Origin: Alsobacter sp046349155
GTDB lineage: Bacteria > Pseudomonadota > Alphaproteobacteria > Rhizobiales > Beijerinckiaceae
NCBI GenBank assembly: GCA_046349155.1
Contig: JAXMCW010000005.1
Coordinates: 186,001-250,000, forward strand
DNA length: 64,000 nucleotides
Direction of reading: 5' to 3'
This document shows, piece after piece, positions 26,959-37,102 of the stretch (positions within the stretch are counted from its first letter, which is position 1; every line of letters begins with the position of its first letter). The notes beneath the pieces are model-generated. The model saw only the letters and a program-made list of their open reading frames with translations, did not search any database and had not been told where the DNA came from. A program made the translations under genes and the position numbers.

Positions 26959-27408
26959 CTAGCGCCCCCGGTAGGGCGCGACGCCCTGGTCGGGCAGCCA
27001 GAGGCCCTGCGGCGGCGCGCCGGTCTGCCAGAACACGTCGATCGGGATGCCGCCGCGCGGATACCAGTAGCCGCCGATGCGCAGCCAGTCGGGCTGCAGG
27101 AGCTCGACCAGCCGCTTGCCGATGCCCACCGTGCAGTCCTCGTGGAAGGCCCCGTGGTTGCGGAAGGCGCCGAGGAAGAGCTTGAGGCTCTTGGATTCCA
27201 CCAGCCAGTCGCGCGGCGCGTAGTCGATGACGAGGATGCCGAAGTCGGGCTGGCCCGTGACCGGGCAGAGCGAGGTGAATTCCGGGCAGGTGAAGCGGGC
27301 GAGGTAGAGCGTGCCGGCATGCGGGTTGGGCACGCGGTCGAGCACCGCCTCCTCCGGGGAGGCGGGAAGCGCGCTGGCCTTGCCGAGCTGAAGGGTGTCG
27401 AGGGTCAT
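26959..27408 (-). CDS. queF: NADPH-dependent 7-cyano-7-deazaguanine reductase
   Basis: 149 residues from the ATG at 27408, the usual length of the short (YkvM-type) QueF. It reduces preQ0 to preQ1 in queuosine synthesis. The thioimide-forming cysteine is in FTSLCPVTGQPDFG; the substrate region ESKSLKLFLGAFRNHGAFHE is conserved. It is convergent with prfB (14 bp). The frame is open far upstream in phase across eno, which is antisense and non-coding. Confidence 0.95.
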   Translation of the reverse strand: MTLDTLQLGKASALPASPEEAVLDRVPNPHAGTLYLARFTCPEFTSLCPVTGQPDFGILVIDYAPRDWLVESKSLKLFLGAFRNHGAFHEDCTVGIGKRLVELLQPDWLRIGGYWYPRGGIPIDVFWQTGAPPQGLWLPDQGVAPYRGR

Positions 27409-27612
27409 GGCGGACGTCCGGGAGGGGGCCGGCCGGGCCGGCGGATGGCGGCTGTCATACAGGCTTTCGGCGGACCGTTCATCCTTCGCCGGCGCGCCGC
27501 GCCCTTGCGCCTGCGCTCGCATGGCGTAAAAGCCGGAACGAGCCCGCCCGGCGCGCCCTGCGCGCCCGTCCCCGGCGCGCCCCTGCACGCCGTTCGTCCA
27601 AGGAGGACCCGC

Positions 27613-28896
<1,284 letters not shown>

Positions 28897-28935
28897 GCGG
28901 TCCCGGGCCCGCCACGTAAACTGCCAGTAGAAGGG

Positions 28936-28959
28936 CGGCGGGACACGCGGATCCCGCCG
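28936..28959 (+). terminator. Hairpin after eno
   Basis: CGGCGGGA (28936-28943) and TCCCGCCG (28952-28959), 8-bp stem with an 8-nt loop. No U-run follows, so it may be a weak terminator or an mRNA 3'-end stabiliser. Confidence 0.35.
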
Positions 28960-29017
28960 TCCTGTCGTCTCCCGGCCGGGGTGCTGCACGGGGCGCGTCG
29001 TGGAACCGGGGCGAACG

Positions 29018-29573
29018 ATGCCGCGCATGCCGGGACGGGCCCGGCCCGTCATCGCACCGCTGCGCCTGGTCCTGGCGCTCCTCGCCGCCCCGCCGCTCGC
29101 GGCCTGCGGCACCGTGAAGCCGGCCGTCGCCTTCGACGAGGAGCGGCAGGCCTTCGCCCGCAGGCAGGTGGGCGAGGGCTCCGGCCGCGTCGCAGGCTAC
29201 GCCGTCTACGATTCCGAGACGGGGCGGACCTATCCGTCGGGAGGCGACTGGGTCCTTCTGATCCCGGTCACGCCCCATGCCGGGGACCGCATGCGCATCA
29301 TCTACGGGGACGCGCGCGCCCGCACCTCGCCTTCCGGGCGATGCCGGCCCCGCCCGAGGCGTTCGTCGCGCTGACCCGCAAGGCCAAGGCCGACATCCAC
29401 GCCGGTTCGAGTTCGAGACCGTGATGCCGGGGCGCTGGTGCGTCACGGCGCGGGTGCAGTGGCAGACCTGTGACCGCGACTTCACGGTCGACCTCGACCA
29501 CCTGTTCCAGGTCCATGACGCGATCGAGGTGAAGGCGGGCGAGACGACCAAGGTGGTGCTGCCGGGCCGCTGA
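29018..29573 (+). pseudogene. Frameshifted lipoprotein gene
   Basis: Three successive frames together read as one protein. The first starts at ATG 29018, with a signal sequence and lipobox (PPLAAC), and runs through GGDWVLLIPVTPHAGDRMRIIYGD to about 29320. The next gives FRAMPAPPEAFVALTRKAKADIHAG to about 29405. The last gives FEFETVMPGRWCVTARVQW to the stop at 29573. Each switch fits loss of one base. In the second, GCCGGTTCGAG would be restored to codons GGN-TTC-GAG by one extra base. Either the gene is decaying or the sequence has two indel errors in GC-rich runs. No family is recognised. Confidence 0.6.
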
Positions 29574-29632
29574 GGGCCCTGCGCGGCCCGATCCTTAACC
29601 AGCGGTAAACCATCGGCCGCGAGACTGCCGCC

Positions 29633-29965
29633 ATGGTCGTCCGCTCCCGAATCCGCGCCATCCTCGTGCCGCTCGCCCTGTACCTCGTGTCCGGGCTCAC
29701 GGTGGGCTACTTCGTCTATCACTCCCAGCACGGCAATCGCGGGCTGGAGACCAAGATGACGCTGCGCCAGCAGATCGCGGCGCTGGACCAGGACCTCGCC
29801 GACCTCAAGCAGGAAAAGGCGGATTGGGAGCGCCGCGTCTCCATGCTGCGCAACACCTCGCTCGACCGCGACCTGCTCGACGAGCGCGCCCGGCTGAGCC
29901 TCAACCGGCTCCACCGCAACGACGTGGTGATCATGACGGGCGAGCCGCGTCCGCCCGCGCAATGA
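29633..29965 (+). CDS. ftsB: Septum formation initiator, FtsB/DivIC family
   Basis: 110 residues. FtsB is a bitopic divisome protein that bridges FtsQ and FtsL. One membrane helix (about 10-30, ILVPLALYLVSGLTVGYFVY) is followed by a coiled coil (about 40-75, QQIAALDQDLADLKQEKADW) and the short conserved end LDERARLSLNRLHRNDVVI. Position between eno and pdhA is conserved in alphaproteobacteria. Confidence 0.92.
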   Translation: MVVRSRIRAILVPLALYLVSGLTVGYFVYHSQHGNRGLETKMTLRQQIAALDQDLADLKQEKADWERRVSMLRNTSLDRDLLDERARLSLNRLHRNDVVIMTGEPRPPAQ

Positions 29966-30164
29966 GTGCGCTGCAACATGGAACGGCACGCCCGGAAGCC
30001 GTCTGAACCGGAATCGGGTTCATCGACGAAAGATCAGCGGCTTCAGGAACTTAAAGCATTTACGTCAGTTTGAACTCGCTTCCGCTCACGCTCGCCAACC
30101 CCGGCGATCTGCGCTAGGTTCTGCGCGTGAGACCGTCCCCCGAGGGGGCCAAAGGAGGAAGCCG

Positions 30165-31244
30165 ATGGCGGTTGCCGCCCGTAGCCTGTCCGGCGCGTCC
30201 AAAGCCCGCACGTCCCGAAAGTCCGTCCCGGCCGAAGCCGCCAAGCCGGCCGCGCGCCGCGCCGCCAAGGCCCCGGCGACGCCCGGGTTCGATCGCGAGC
30301 AGGACCTCGAAGCCTATCGCCAGATGCTGCTGATCCGCCGCTTCGAGGAGAAGGCGGGCCAGATGTACGGCATGGGCCTGATCGGCGGCTTCTGCCACCT
30401 CTATATCGGCCAGGAGGCCGTGGTCGTCGGCATGCAGATGGCGACCAAGGAGGGCGACCAGGTCATCACCGGCTACCGCGACCACGGCCATATGCTCGCC
30501 TGCGGCATGGACCCCAAGGGCGTGATGGCGGAGCTGACCGGACGGCGCGGCGGCCTCTCCAAGGGCAAGGGCGGCTCGATGCACATGTTCAGCGTCGAGA
30601 AGCACTTCTATGGCGGACACGGCATCGTCGGCGCGCAGGTCTCGCTCGGCACCGGCCTCGCCTTCGCCAATTCCTACCGCGGCAACGACAACGTCTCGCT
30701 GACCTATTTCGGCGACGGCGCGGCCAACCAGGGCCAGGTCTACGAGAGCTTCAACATGGCGGAGCTGTGGAAGCTCCCCGTGGTCTACGTCATCGAGAAC
30801 AACCGCTACGCCATGGGGACAGCGGTGAGCCGCGCCTCGGCCCAGACGGACTTCTCCAAGCGGGGCCAGTCGTTCAACATCCCGGGCGAGCAGGTCGACG
30901 GGATGGACGTGCGCAATGTGTATGACGCCGCGCAGCGCGCCATCCGCTGGTGCCGGGAGGGCAAGGGGCCCTACATCCTCGAGATGCAGACCTACCGCTA
31001 TCGCGGCCACTCGATGTCCGACCCCGCCAAGTACCGCTCCAAGGACGAAGTGCAGAAGATGCGCGAGGAGCGCGACCCGATCGAGCAGGTCCGCCGGCGG
31101 CTCCTGGAGCAGTGGGGCATGAAGGAGGACGAGCTCAAGGCGGCCGACGCCCGCGTGCGCGAGATCGTCAACGAGGCGGCCGAGTTCGCCACCAACGATC
31201 CCGAGCCCGACGCCGCGGAACTCTGGACGGACATTCTGAAGTAG
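30165..31244 (+). CDS. pdhA: Pyruvate dehydrogenase E1 component, alpha subunit
   Basis: 359 residues. With PdhB it decarboxylates pyruvate using thiamine diphosphate and reductively acetylates the lipoyl groups of E2. The TPP motif is GDGAANQGQVYESFN with the NN end in YVIENN; TGYRDHGHMLACGMD and the phosphorylation-loop-like YRYRGHSMSDPAKYR are typical. A 40-residue Ala/Lys/Arg-rich N-terminal extension precedes the domain. AGGAGGAAG lies upstream of the ATG. First gene of the pdh block. Confidence 0.97.
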   Translation: MAVAARSLSGASKARTSRKSVPAEAAKPAARRAAKAPATPGFDREQDLEAYRQMLLIRRFEEKAGQMYGMGLIGGFCHLYIGQEAVVVGMQMATKEGDQVITGYRDHGHMLACGMDPKGVMAELTGRRGGLSKGKGGSMHMFSVEKHFYGGHGIVGAQVSLGTGLAFANSYRGNDNVSLTYFGDGAANQGQVYESFNMAELWKLPVVYVIENNRYAMGTAVSRASAQTDFSKRGQSFNIPGEQVDGMDVRNVYDAAQRAIRWCREGKGPYILEMQTYRYRGHSMSDPAKYRSKDEVQKMREERDPIEQVRRRLLEQWGMKEDELKAADARVREIVNEAAEFATNDPEPDAAELWTDILK

Positions 31245-31315
31245 TCGTTCAAGCAGGCCCGGCCGGGCGCCGGCCGCCGCGTCAGTGACAAGACACCCCA
31301 CGGGGATCTCCCTTC

Positions 31316-32737
31316 ATGCCGATCGACATCCTGATGCCCGCGCTCTCCCCCACGATGGAGAAGGGCAATCTCGCCAAGTGGCTCAAGAACGAGGGCGACC
31401 GGGTCAAGTCGGGCGACATCATCGCCGAGATCGAGACCGACAAGGCCACGATGGAGGTCGAGGCCGTCGACGAGGGCGTGCTGGCCAAGATCCTCGTCCC
31501 CGCCGGCTCCGCCGACGTGCCGGTCAACCAGAAGATCGCGCTGCTGGCCGCCGACGGGGAGGATCCCGCGGCGGTGAAGGAGAGCGGCGGCGCTGACATG
31601 CCCGGCGTCCCCGAGACGGCGGAGGAGGCGGCCGAGCCCGTCGACATCCAGCTCAAGGCGCCCGAGCCCGCCGCGCAGGCCCCCGCGCCTGCCGCCCCCG
31701 CCCTTGCCACGCCCGGCGCCTACGACGCCTCCCGCGAGGTGCCGCAGGGCGCCGAGATGGTCACCATGACCATGCGCGAGGCCCTGCGCGACGCCATGGC
31801 CGAGGAGATGCGCCGCGACGCGAGCGTCTTCGTGATCGGCGAGGAGGTGGCGGAATACCAGGGCGCCTACAAGGTCACGCAGGGCCTGCTGCAGGAATTC
31901 GGCGCCAGGCGCGTGGTCGACACGCCGATCACCGAGCACGGCTTCGCGGGCCTCGCCGTGGGCTCGGCCTTCGCGGGCCTCCGGCCCGTCGTCGAGTTCA
32001 TGACCTTCAACTTCGCCATGCAGGCGATCGACCAGATCATCAACTCCGCCGCCAAGACGCTCTACATGTCCGGCGGCCAGATGGGCTGCCCCATCGTGTT
32101 CCGCGGACCCAACGGCGCGGCGGCCCGCGTCGCGGCGCAGCACAGCCAGGACTACGCCGCCTGGTATTCGAACGTGCCCGGCCTGAAGGTGGTCTCGCCG
32201 GCCACGGCGGCCGACGCCAAGGGCCTGCTGAAGGCGGCGATCCGCGATCCGAACCCCGTGATCTTCCTGGAGAACGAGATTCTCTACGGGCAGTCCTCGC
32301 CGGTGCCCCGGCACGATGACTTCGTGATCCCGATCGGCAAGGCACGCATCGCCCGCCCGGGCAAGGACGTGACGATCGTCTCCTGGTCGATCGGCCTCAC
32401 CTACGCGCTGCGGGCGGCCGAGGAACTCGCCAAGAAGCACATCTACGCCGAGGTGATCGACTTGCGGACCATCCGCCCGATGGACGTCGACACCATCGTC
32501 GCCTCCGTGATGAAGACCGGTCGGTGCGTGACCGTGGAGGAGGGCTGGCCGCAATCGGGCGTGGGGGCGGAGATCTCCGCCCAGATCATGGAGCGCGCCT
32601 TCGACTATCTCGACGCCCCCGTGCGCCGGGTGACGGGCAAGGACGTGCCCATGCCCTACGCCGCCAACCTGGAGAAGCTCGCTTTGCCCAGCGTCGCCGA
32701 GGTGATCGAGGCGGCCCGGGCGGTGACCTATCGCTGA
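31316..32737 (+). CDS. pdhB: Pyruvate dehydrogenase E1 component, beta subunit with lipoyl domain
   Basis: 473 residues. Residues 1-80 are a lipoyl domain with Lys43 in EIETDKATMEVEA, then an Ala/Pro linker to about 140, then the E1-beta domain (MTMREALRDAMAEEMRRD; FNFAMQAIDQIINSAAK). A lipoyl domain fused to E1 beta is known in rhizobial PDH complexes, where E2 has its own lipoyl domain as well. The protein acts with PdhA. Confidence 0.97.
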   Translation: MPIDILMPALSPTMEKGNLAKWLKNEGDRVKSGDIIAEIETDKATMEVEAVDEGVLAKILVPAGSADVPVNQKIALLAADGEDPAAVKESGGADMPGVPETAEEAAEPVDIQLKAPEPAAQAPAPAAPALATPGAYDASREVPQGAEMVTMTMREALRDAMAEEMRRDASVFVIGEEVAEYQGAYKVTQGLLQEFGARRVVDTPITEHGFAGLAVGSAFAGLRPVVEFMTFNFAMQAIDQIINSAAKTLYMSGGQMGCPIVFRGPNGAAARVAAQHSQDYAAWYSNVPGLKVVSPATAADAKGLLKAAIRDPNPVIFLENEILYGQSSPVPRHDDFVIPIGKARIARPGKDVTIVSWSIGLTYALRAAEELAKKHIYAEVIDLRTIRPMDVDTIVASVMKTGRCVTVEEGWPQSGVGAEISAQIMERAFDYLDAPVRRVTGKDVPMPYAANLEKLALPSVAEVIEAARAVTYR

Positions 32738-33120
32738 GGACCGGCCGTGACCGCGTCGCCCGCCAAGCGCCCCGCCACCTGTGCCGACGTGCTCCCCGCG
32801 CCGGCCCATCCGGTCGCGGAGCCCATTGGGGGCGAACGCGTCAGCCATTCCGTGCCGAGCCCGAGGCTTGGCTCGGCCGTGTCCAGCCTCGGCGAGGAGC
32901 GTCCATTCCAGACGGGAAGGGGTGGGGCCGCCGGGTGGACTGTCGCGCACGAGCCTGACCTTCATCCTGGCGCCGACGTGGTTGGTCGCGGGCTCGCCGG
33001 GCGGCGAGCGGAACGGCTGTCGGAGGACGTCCGCCTGCCGTCCTTGGAGGCGATCTCCGTCTCGCTCTCGGCGCTCCGGCCGCTCGACCCGCCCGCTTCC
33101 GAACAGAAGGAGGCCTGACC
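32738..33120 (+). other. Spacer between pdhB and the DUF5076 gene
   Basis: 383 bp inside the operon. A GTG-started frame (32747-33118, 123 codons) covers it but has irregular codon use in its middle and no recognisable domain; I give it about 20% as a gene. A perfect 8-bp hairpin GCCGAGCC/GGCTCGGC (32854-32861 with 32870-32877) lies within. AAGGAGG near the end serves the next gene. Confidence 0.4.
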
Positions 33121-33417
33121 ATGGACGACGCCGTCTTCCACGAGCTCAGGCCGCCGCCCGACGTCGTCGAGAATGGCGGGCACGAGGTCCTGCGCGCGGC
33201 GGTGTCGAACGGCGCCGTGAGCGTGGCCATGCGCCGCTCCTTCGACGATCCCCTCACCTGGGGCATCCTGCTGGTCGACCTCGCCCGCCACGCCGCCCGC
33301 ATCTACGCCAGCGAGACGGAGCTCTCCGAAGGCGAGGCCATGGCCCGCATCGTCGAGGGCCTGCAGGCCGAACTCGACAACCCCACCGACCTCGGTCACA
33401 CGACCGCCGCCCACTGA
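33121..33417 (+). CDS. DUF5076 domain protein
   Basis: 98 residues with AAGGAGG before the ATG. It has the DUF5076 pattern ELRPPPDVVENGG, EVLRAAVSNG, FDDPLTWGILLVDLARHAARIY. These small proteins are typically encoded between pdhB and pdhC in Hyphomicrobiales. Function unknown; the fixed position suggests a link to the PDH complex. Confidence 0.88.
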   Translation: MDDAVFHELRPPPDVVENGGHEVLRAAVSNGAVSVAMRRSFDDPLTWGILLVDLARHAARIYASETELSEGEAMARIVEGLQAELDNPTDLGHTTAAH

Positions 33418-33433
33418 CCCGAAGAGCCCGTCC

Positions 33434-34807
33434 ATGCCCGTCAACGTGTTGATGCCCGCGCTCTCGCCGACGATGGAGAAGGGCAACCTCTCCAAGTGGC
33501 TCAAGAAGGAGGGCGACACGGTCAAGTCCGGCGACGTCATCGCCGAGATCGAGACCGACAAGGCCACGATGGAGGTGGAAGCCGTCGACGAAGGCGTACT
33601 CGCGAAAATCGTGGTGCCCGCCGGCACGTCCGACGTGCCCGTCAACGACGTGATCGCGCTGATCGCCGGGGAGGGCGAGGACCCCAAGAGCGTCGCCACC
33701 GCGCCCGTCGCCGCGGCGCCCGGCGCCAAGCCGCCGCAGAACGCGTCGGACGCCGCGCCGGCTCCCGCCGCCCCGCCCCAGGTCAAGGCCCAGGAAACCG
33801 CTCCGGCCGCCGCCGCGCCGGCCGCCGCCGCGCCGGCGGCCCCCGGCCAGCGCGTCTTCGCCTCGCCGCTCGCCAAGCGGATCGCCAAAGAGGCCGGCGT
33901 CGCGCTGGAGGGCGTCCGCGGCTCCGGCCCGCACGGGCGCATCGTGGAGCGGGACGTGCGGGCGGCCATCGCGGGCGGCGCCGCCAGGCCGGCCGCCCCG
34001 CCGGCTCCGGCCCCCGCCGCGCCGGCCCGGACGGCGGCCCCCGCCGCGGCCCCGCTCGCCGCCGGCATGGCGGACGACGCCGTGAAGAAGCTCTTCGAGC
34101 CCGGCAGCTACGAGGAAGTGCCGCACGACAACATGCGCAAGGTGATCGCGCGCCGCCTGCTCGAGGCCAAGCAGACGATCCCCCACTTCTACCTCACGGT
34201 GGACTGCCAGCTCGACGCCCTGCTGGCGCTGCGCGAGCAGATCAACGCCGCCGCGCCCAAGGACAGGGACGGCAAGCCCGCCTACAAGGTCTCGGTGAAC
34301 GACTTCGTCATCAAGGCGCTCGCGCTCTCGCTGGTGCGCGTGCCGGAGGCCAACGTCACCTGGACCGAGGCCGCCATGCTCAAGCACCGGCACGCCGATA
34401 TCGGCGTCGCCGTCTCGATCCCGGGCGGCCTCATCACGCCCGTGGTGCGCAAGGCCGACGCCAAGACGCTGAGCGCGATCTCCAACGAGATGAAGGACTA
34501 CGCGGCGCGCGCCAAGGCGCGGAAGCTGAAGCCCGAGGAATACCAGGGCGGCACCTCGGCGGTGTCGAACCTCGGCATGTTCGGCATCCGGGACTTCTCG
34601 GCCGTCATCAACCCCCCGCATTCCTCGATCCTCGCCGTCGGCGCGGGCGAGCAGCGCGTGGTGGTGAAAAACGGCCAGCCGGCGGTCGCCACCGTGATGA
34701 CCGTGACCCTCTCGACGGACCACCGCGCGGTAGACGGCGCGCTGGGCGCGGAGCTGATCGGGGCCTTTCGGCAACTCATCGAGAACCCCATGGGAATGCT
34801 GGTGTGA
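33434..34807 (+). CDS. pdhC: Pyruvate dehydrogenase E2, dihydrolipoamide acetyltransferase
   Basis: 457 residues. Lipoyl domain at 1-80 with Lys43; its first 80 residues closely match those of PdhB. An Ala/Pro linker follows, then the peripheral-subunit-binding domain (about 140-175, SPLAKRIAKEAGVALEGVRG), another linker and the catalytic domain with His430 in STDHRAVDG. It transfers acetyl groups to CoA and forms the core of the complex. Confidence 0.97.
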   Translation: MPVNVLMPALSPTMEKGNLSKWLKKEGDTVKSGDVIAEIETDKATMEVEAVDEGVLAKIVVPAGTSDVPVNDVIALIAGEGEDPKSVATAPVAAAPGAKPPQNASDAAPAPAAPPQVKAQETAPAAAAPAAAAPAAPGQRVFASPLAKRIAKEAGVALEGVRGSGPHGRIVERDVRAAIAGGAARPAAPPAPAPAAPARTAAPAAAPLAAGMADDAVKKLFEPGSYEEVPHDNMRKVIARRLLEAKQTIPHFYLTVDCQLDALLALREQINAAAPKDRDGKPAYKVSVNDFVIKALALSLVRVPEANVTWTEAAMLKHRHADIGVAVSIPGGLITPVVRKADAKTLSAISNEMKDYAARAKARKLKPEEYQGGTSAVSNLGMFGIRDFSAVINPPHSSILAVGAGEQRVVVKNGQPAVATVMTVTLSTDHRAVDGALGAELIGAFRQLIENPMGMLV

Positions 34808-34904
34808 GGGGCCATTGACGAACATCGCCCGGGCGCCGATGCGAGGAAGGCCGTCTCGTTCATGTCATCGCGCGCGGAGATTTCGGGTGTCGGAGCCGAG
34901 GGAC

Positions 34905-35144
34905 ATGGTCATTCCCGTGCTGCAGGAGATCGGAGCGGCGATAGCCTCCCGGGACGGCAGGCCGGAGCGCTTCGGGGCCGAGACGCGCGGTGAGTTCGCA
35001 AGGCCCGACGCGCGCCGCAAGGCGCTCCGGCAGGCGACGGGGACGGACACGCTGATGTCGAAATTCATCCTTGGAGATTGCGAGGAGAGGCTGGCGCCGG
35101 TCGAGCAGACGCTCGAACGCCTGTCGCCGTCGGCCGCCCCGTAG
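34905..35144 (+). CDS. Hypothetical small protein between pdhC and lpd
   Basis: 79 residues from the ATG at 34905. The sequence (VIPVLQEIGAAIASRDG at the start, LGDCEERLAPVEQTLERL near the end) is plausible as a helical protein but matches no known family. The ribosome binding site is poor. In-frame TTG and ATG codons upstream would lengthen it. It could also be degraded coding sequence. Confidence 0.35.
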   Translation: MVIPVLQEIGAAIASRDGRPERFGAETRGEFARPDARRKALRQATGTDTLMSKFILGDCEERLAPVEQTLERLSPSAAP

Positions 35145-35171
35145 TCGCGAGAGGCACGCGCATTGAACGAG

Positions 35172-35194
35172 GCCGGGCCCCCCGGGGGTCCGGC
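35172..35194. repeat. GC-rich palindrome upstream of lpd
   Basis: GCCGGGCCCCC (35172-35182) and GGGGGTCCGGC (35184-35194) pair along 11 positions with one G-U. It lies 21 bp before the lpd start, so it may affect lpd translation. A similar palindrome lies at 53665. Confidence 0.6.
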
Positions 35195-35215
35195 TGACCT
35201 GTCCCGGAGATCAGC

Positions 35216-36655
35216 ATGGCTGACAGCTACGACGTCATCATCATCGGCGGGGGGCCGGGCGGCTATGTCGCGGCCATCCGCTCGGCGCAGCTCGGCATGA
35301 AGACGGCCGTGGTGGAGCGCGAGCACCTGGGCGGCATCTGCCTCAACTGGGGCTGCATCCCCACCAAGGCGCTGCTGCGCTCGGCCGAGATCTTCCACTA
35401 CATGCAGCATCCCGAGGCCTACGGGCTGTCGCTGCCGGGCAAGCCGTCCTTCGACGCCGCGGCCGTGGTGAAGCGCTCGCGCGGCGTGTCGGCGCAGCTC
35501 AACCAGGGCGTCGGGTTCCTGCTCAAGAAGAACAAGGTGGACGTGATCTGGGGCGAGGCGACGATCCCCGCCGTGGGCGAGGTCAGGGTCTCCGCGCCGA
35601 CAAAGCCGGCGGTGCAGCCGCAAAACCCCGTGCCCAAGGGCGTCAAGGGGGAGGGGACCTACAAGGCCAGGCATATCGTGGTGGCGACCGGCGCGCGCCC
35701 GCGCGTGCTGCCGGGCATCGAGCCGGACGGCAAGCTCGTCTGGACCTATTTCGAGGCCATGAAGCCGGACGCCTTTCCCAAGTCGCTTATCGTGATGGGC
35801 TCGGGCGCGATCGGCATCGAGTTCGCCTCGTTCTACCGCACCATGGGCGCCGAGGTGACGGTGGTGGAGGTGCTGCCGCAGATCCTGCCCGTCGAGGACG
35901 CGGAGATCGCCGCCCTTGCGCGCAAGCGCTTCGAGAAGCAGGGCGTCAGGATCCTCACCGGCGCCAAGGTGACGAAGGTGGAGAAGGGCGCGAACGGCGT
36001 CACGGCCACCATCGACGACGGCAAGTCCGTGCAGGCCGTCAGCGCGGAGCGGCTGATCTCGGCCGTGGGCGTGGTCTGCAACACCGAGGGGCTCGGCCTG
36101 GAGGCGCTGGGCGTCGCGCTGGAGCGCGGGGCCATCGTGACGGACGGGGCGGGCCGCACCAGCGTGCCCGGCCTCTACGCCATCGGCGACGTCGCGGGCC
36201 CACCCATGCTGGCGCACAAGGCCGAGCACGAGGGGGTGATCTGCGTGGAGGCCATCGCCGGCCGGCACGTCCATCCCATGGACAAGCTGAAGATCCCCGG
36301 CTGCACCTATTGCAACCCGCAGGTCGCCTCGGTGGGTCTGACGGAGGCCAGGGCGAAGGAGCAGGGCTACGCGGTGAAGGTCGGCCGCTTCCCCTTCGTC
36401 GGCAACGGCAAGGCCATCGCGCTGGGCGAGCCCGACGGGCTGGTGAAGACCGTGTTCGACGCCAAAACCGGCAAGCTGCTCGGCGCGCACATGATCGGCG
36501 CGGAGGTCACAGAGCTCATCCAGGGCTACGTCGTCGCCATGAACCTGGAGACCACCGAGGAAGAGCTGATGCACACGGTGTTCCCGCACCCGACCCTCAG
36601 CGAGATGATGCACGAGAGCGTGCTCGACGCCTATGGGCGCGTGATCCACATGTGA
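35216..36655 (+). CDS. lpd: Dihydrolipoyl dehydrogenase
   Basis: 479 residues. E3 component: reoxidises dihydrolipoyl groups and passes electrons to NAD+ via FAD. FAD-binding IIGGGPGGYVAAIRSAQ, redox disulphide Cys42/Cys47 in GGICLNWGCIPTK, NAD-binding MGSGAIGIEFASFY and the C-terminal dimer-contributed HTVFPHPTLSEMMHE are all intact. It follows pdhC on the same strand, so it probably serves the PDH complex. Confidence 0.97.
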   Translation: MADSYDVIIIGGGPGGYVAAIRSAQLGMKTAVVEREHLGGICLNWGCIPTKALLRSAEIFHYMQHPEAYGLSLPGKPSFDAAAVVKRSRGVSAQLNQGVGFLLKKNKVDVIWGEATIPAVGEVRVSAPTKPAVQPQNPVPKGVKGEGTYKARHIVVATGARPRVLPGIEPDGKLVWTYFEAMKPDAFPKSLIVMGSGAIGIEFASFYRTMGAEVTVVEVLPQILPVEDAEIAALARKRFEKQGVRILTGAKVTKVEKGANGVTATIDDGKSVQAVSAERLISAVGVVCNTEGLGLEALGVALERGAIVTDGAGRTSVPGLYAIGDVAGPPMLAHKAEHEGVICVEAIAGRHVHPMDKLKIPGCTYCNPQVASVGLTEARAKEQGYAVKVGRFPFVGNGKAIALGEPDGLVKTVFDAKTGKLLGAHMIGAEVTELIQGYVVAMNLETTEEELMHTVFPHPTLSEMMHESVLDAYGRVIHM

Positions 36656-36698
36656 GGAGGCCGGCACGCCGGCCGCCGCTCCCGCGAGGACATCCGCC

Positions 36699-36983
36699 AT
36701 GAACGACGCCACCTACGCCGCCCTCGGCACGCCCGGCATGGGCTTCCTGTCCATGCTGGTCATCGGCGTGCTCGCGGGCTGGATCGCCGAGAAGATCACG
36801 GAATCCGACCACGGGCTCCTCACCAACCTCCTCGTCGGCATCGCCGGCAGCTTCGTGGGCGGCAAGCTCGCGGAGGTGCTGAACGTGCCCGTCTTCGGCT
36901 TCTTCCGCACGCTGGTGGCCGCCGTCATCGGCGCGGTCCTCGTACTGTGGGTCTGGCGGCAGGTGAGGGGGCGGCCGGTCTAG
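36699..36983 (+). CDS. GlsB/YeaQ/YmgE family membrane protein
   Basis: 94 residues with three hydrophobic helices and glycine-rich turns (LVIGVLAGWIAEKI, LLVGIAGSFVGGKLAE, AVIGAVLVLWVWRQV). The family is called transglycosylase-associated but has no proven enzymatic role; members are often stress-induced inner-membrane proteins. A second member lies at 61966. Confidence 0.88.
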   Translation: MNDATYAALGTPGMGFLSMLVIGVLAGWIAEKITESDHGLLTNLLVGIAGSFVGGKLAEVLNVPVFGFFRTLVAAVIGAVLVLWVWRQVRGRPV

Positions 36984-37102
36984 GGGCGGATGCGACCATC
37001 GTGCGGGGTTCCCCCGGCTTGCCGGCGGGGCCGAAAATGACTACCTCCCGCTGAGCCAGCGCGGACAGGCCACCCCCGGCCTGCCGCGAGGAGAAAGCCT
37101 CG

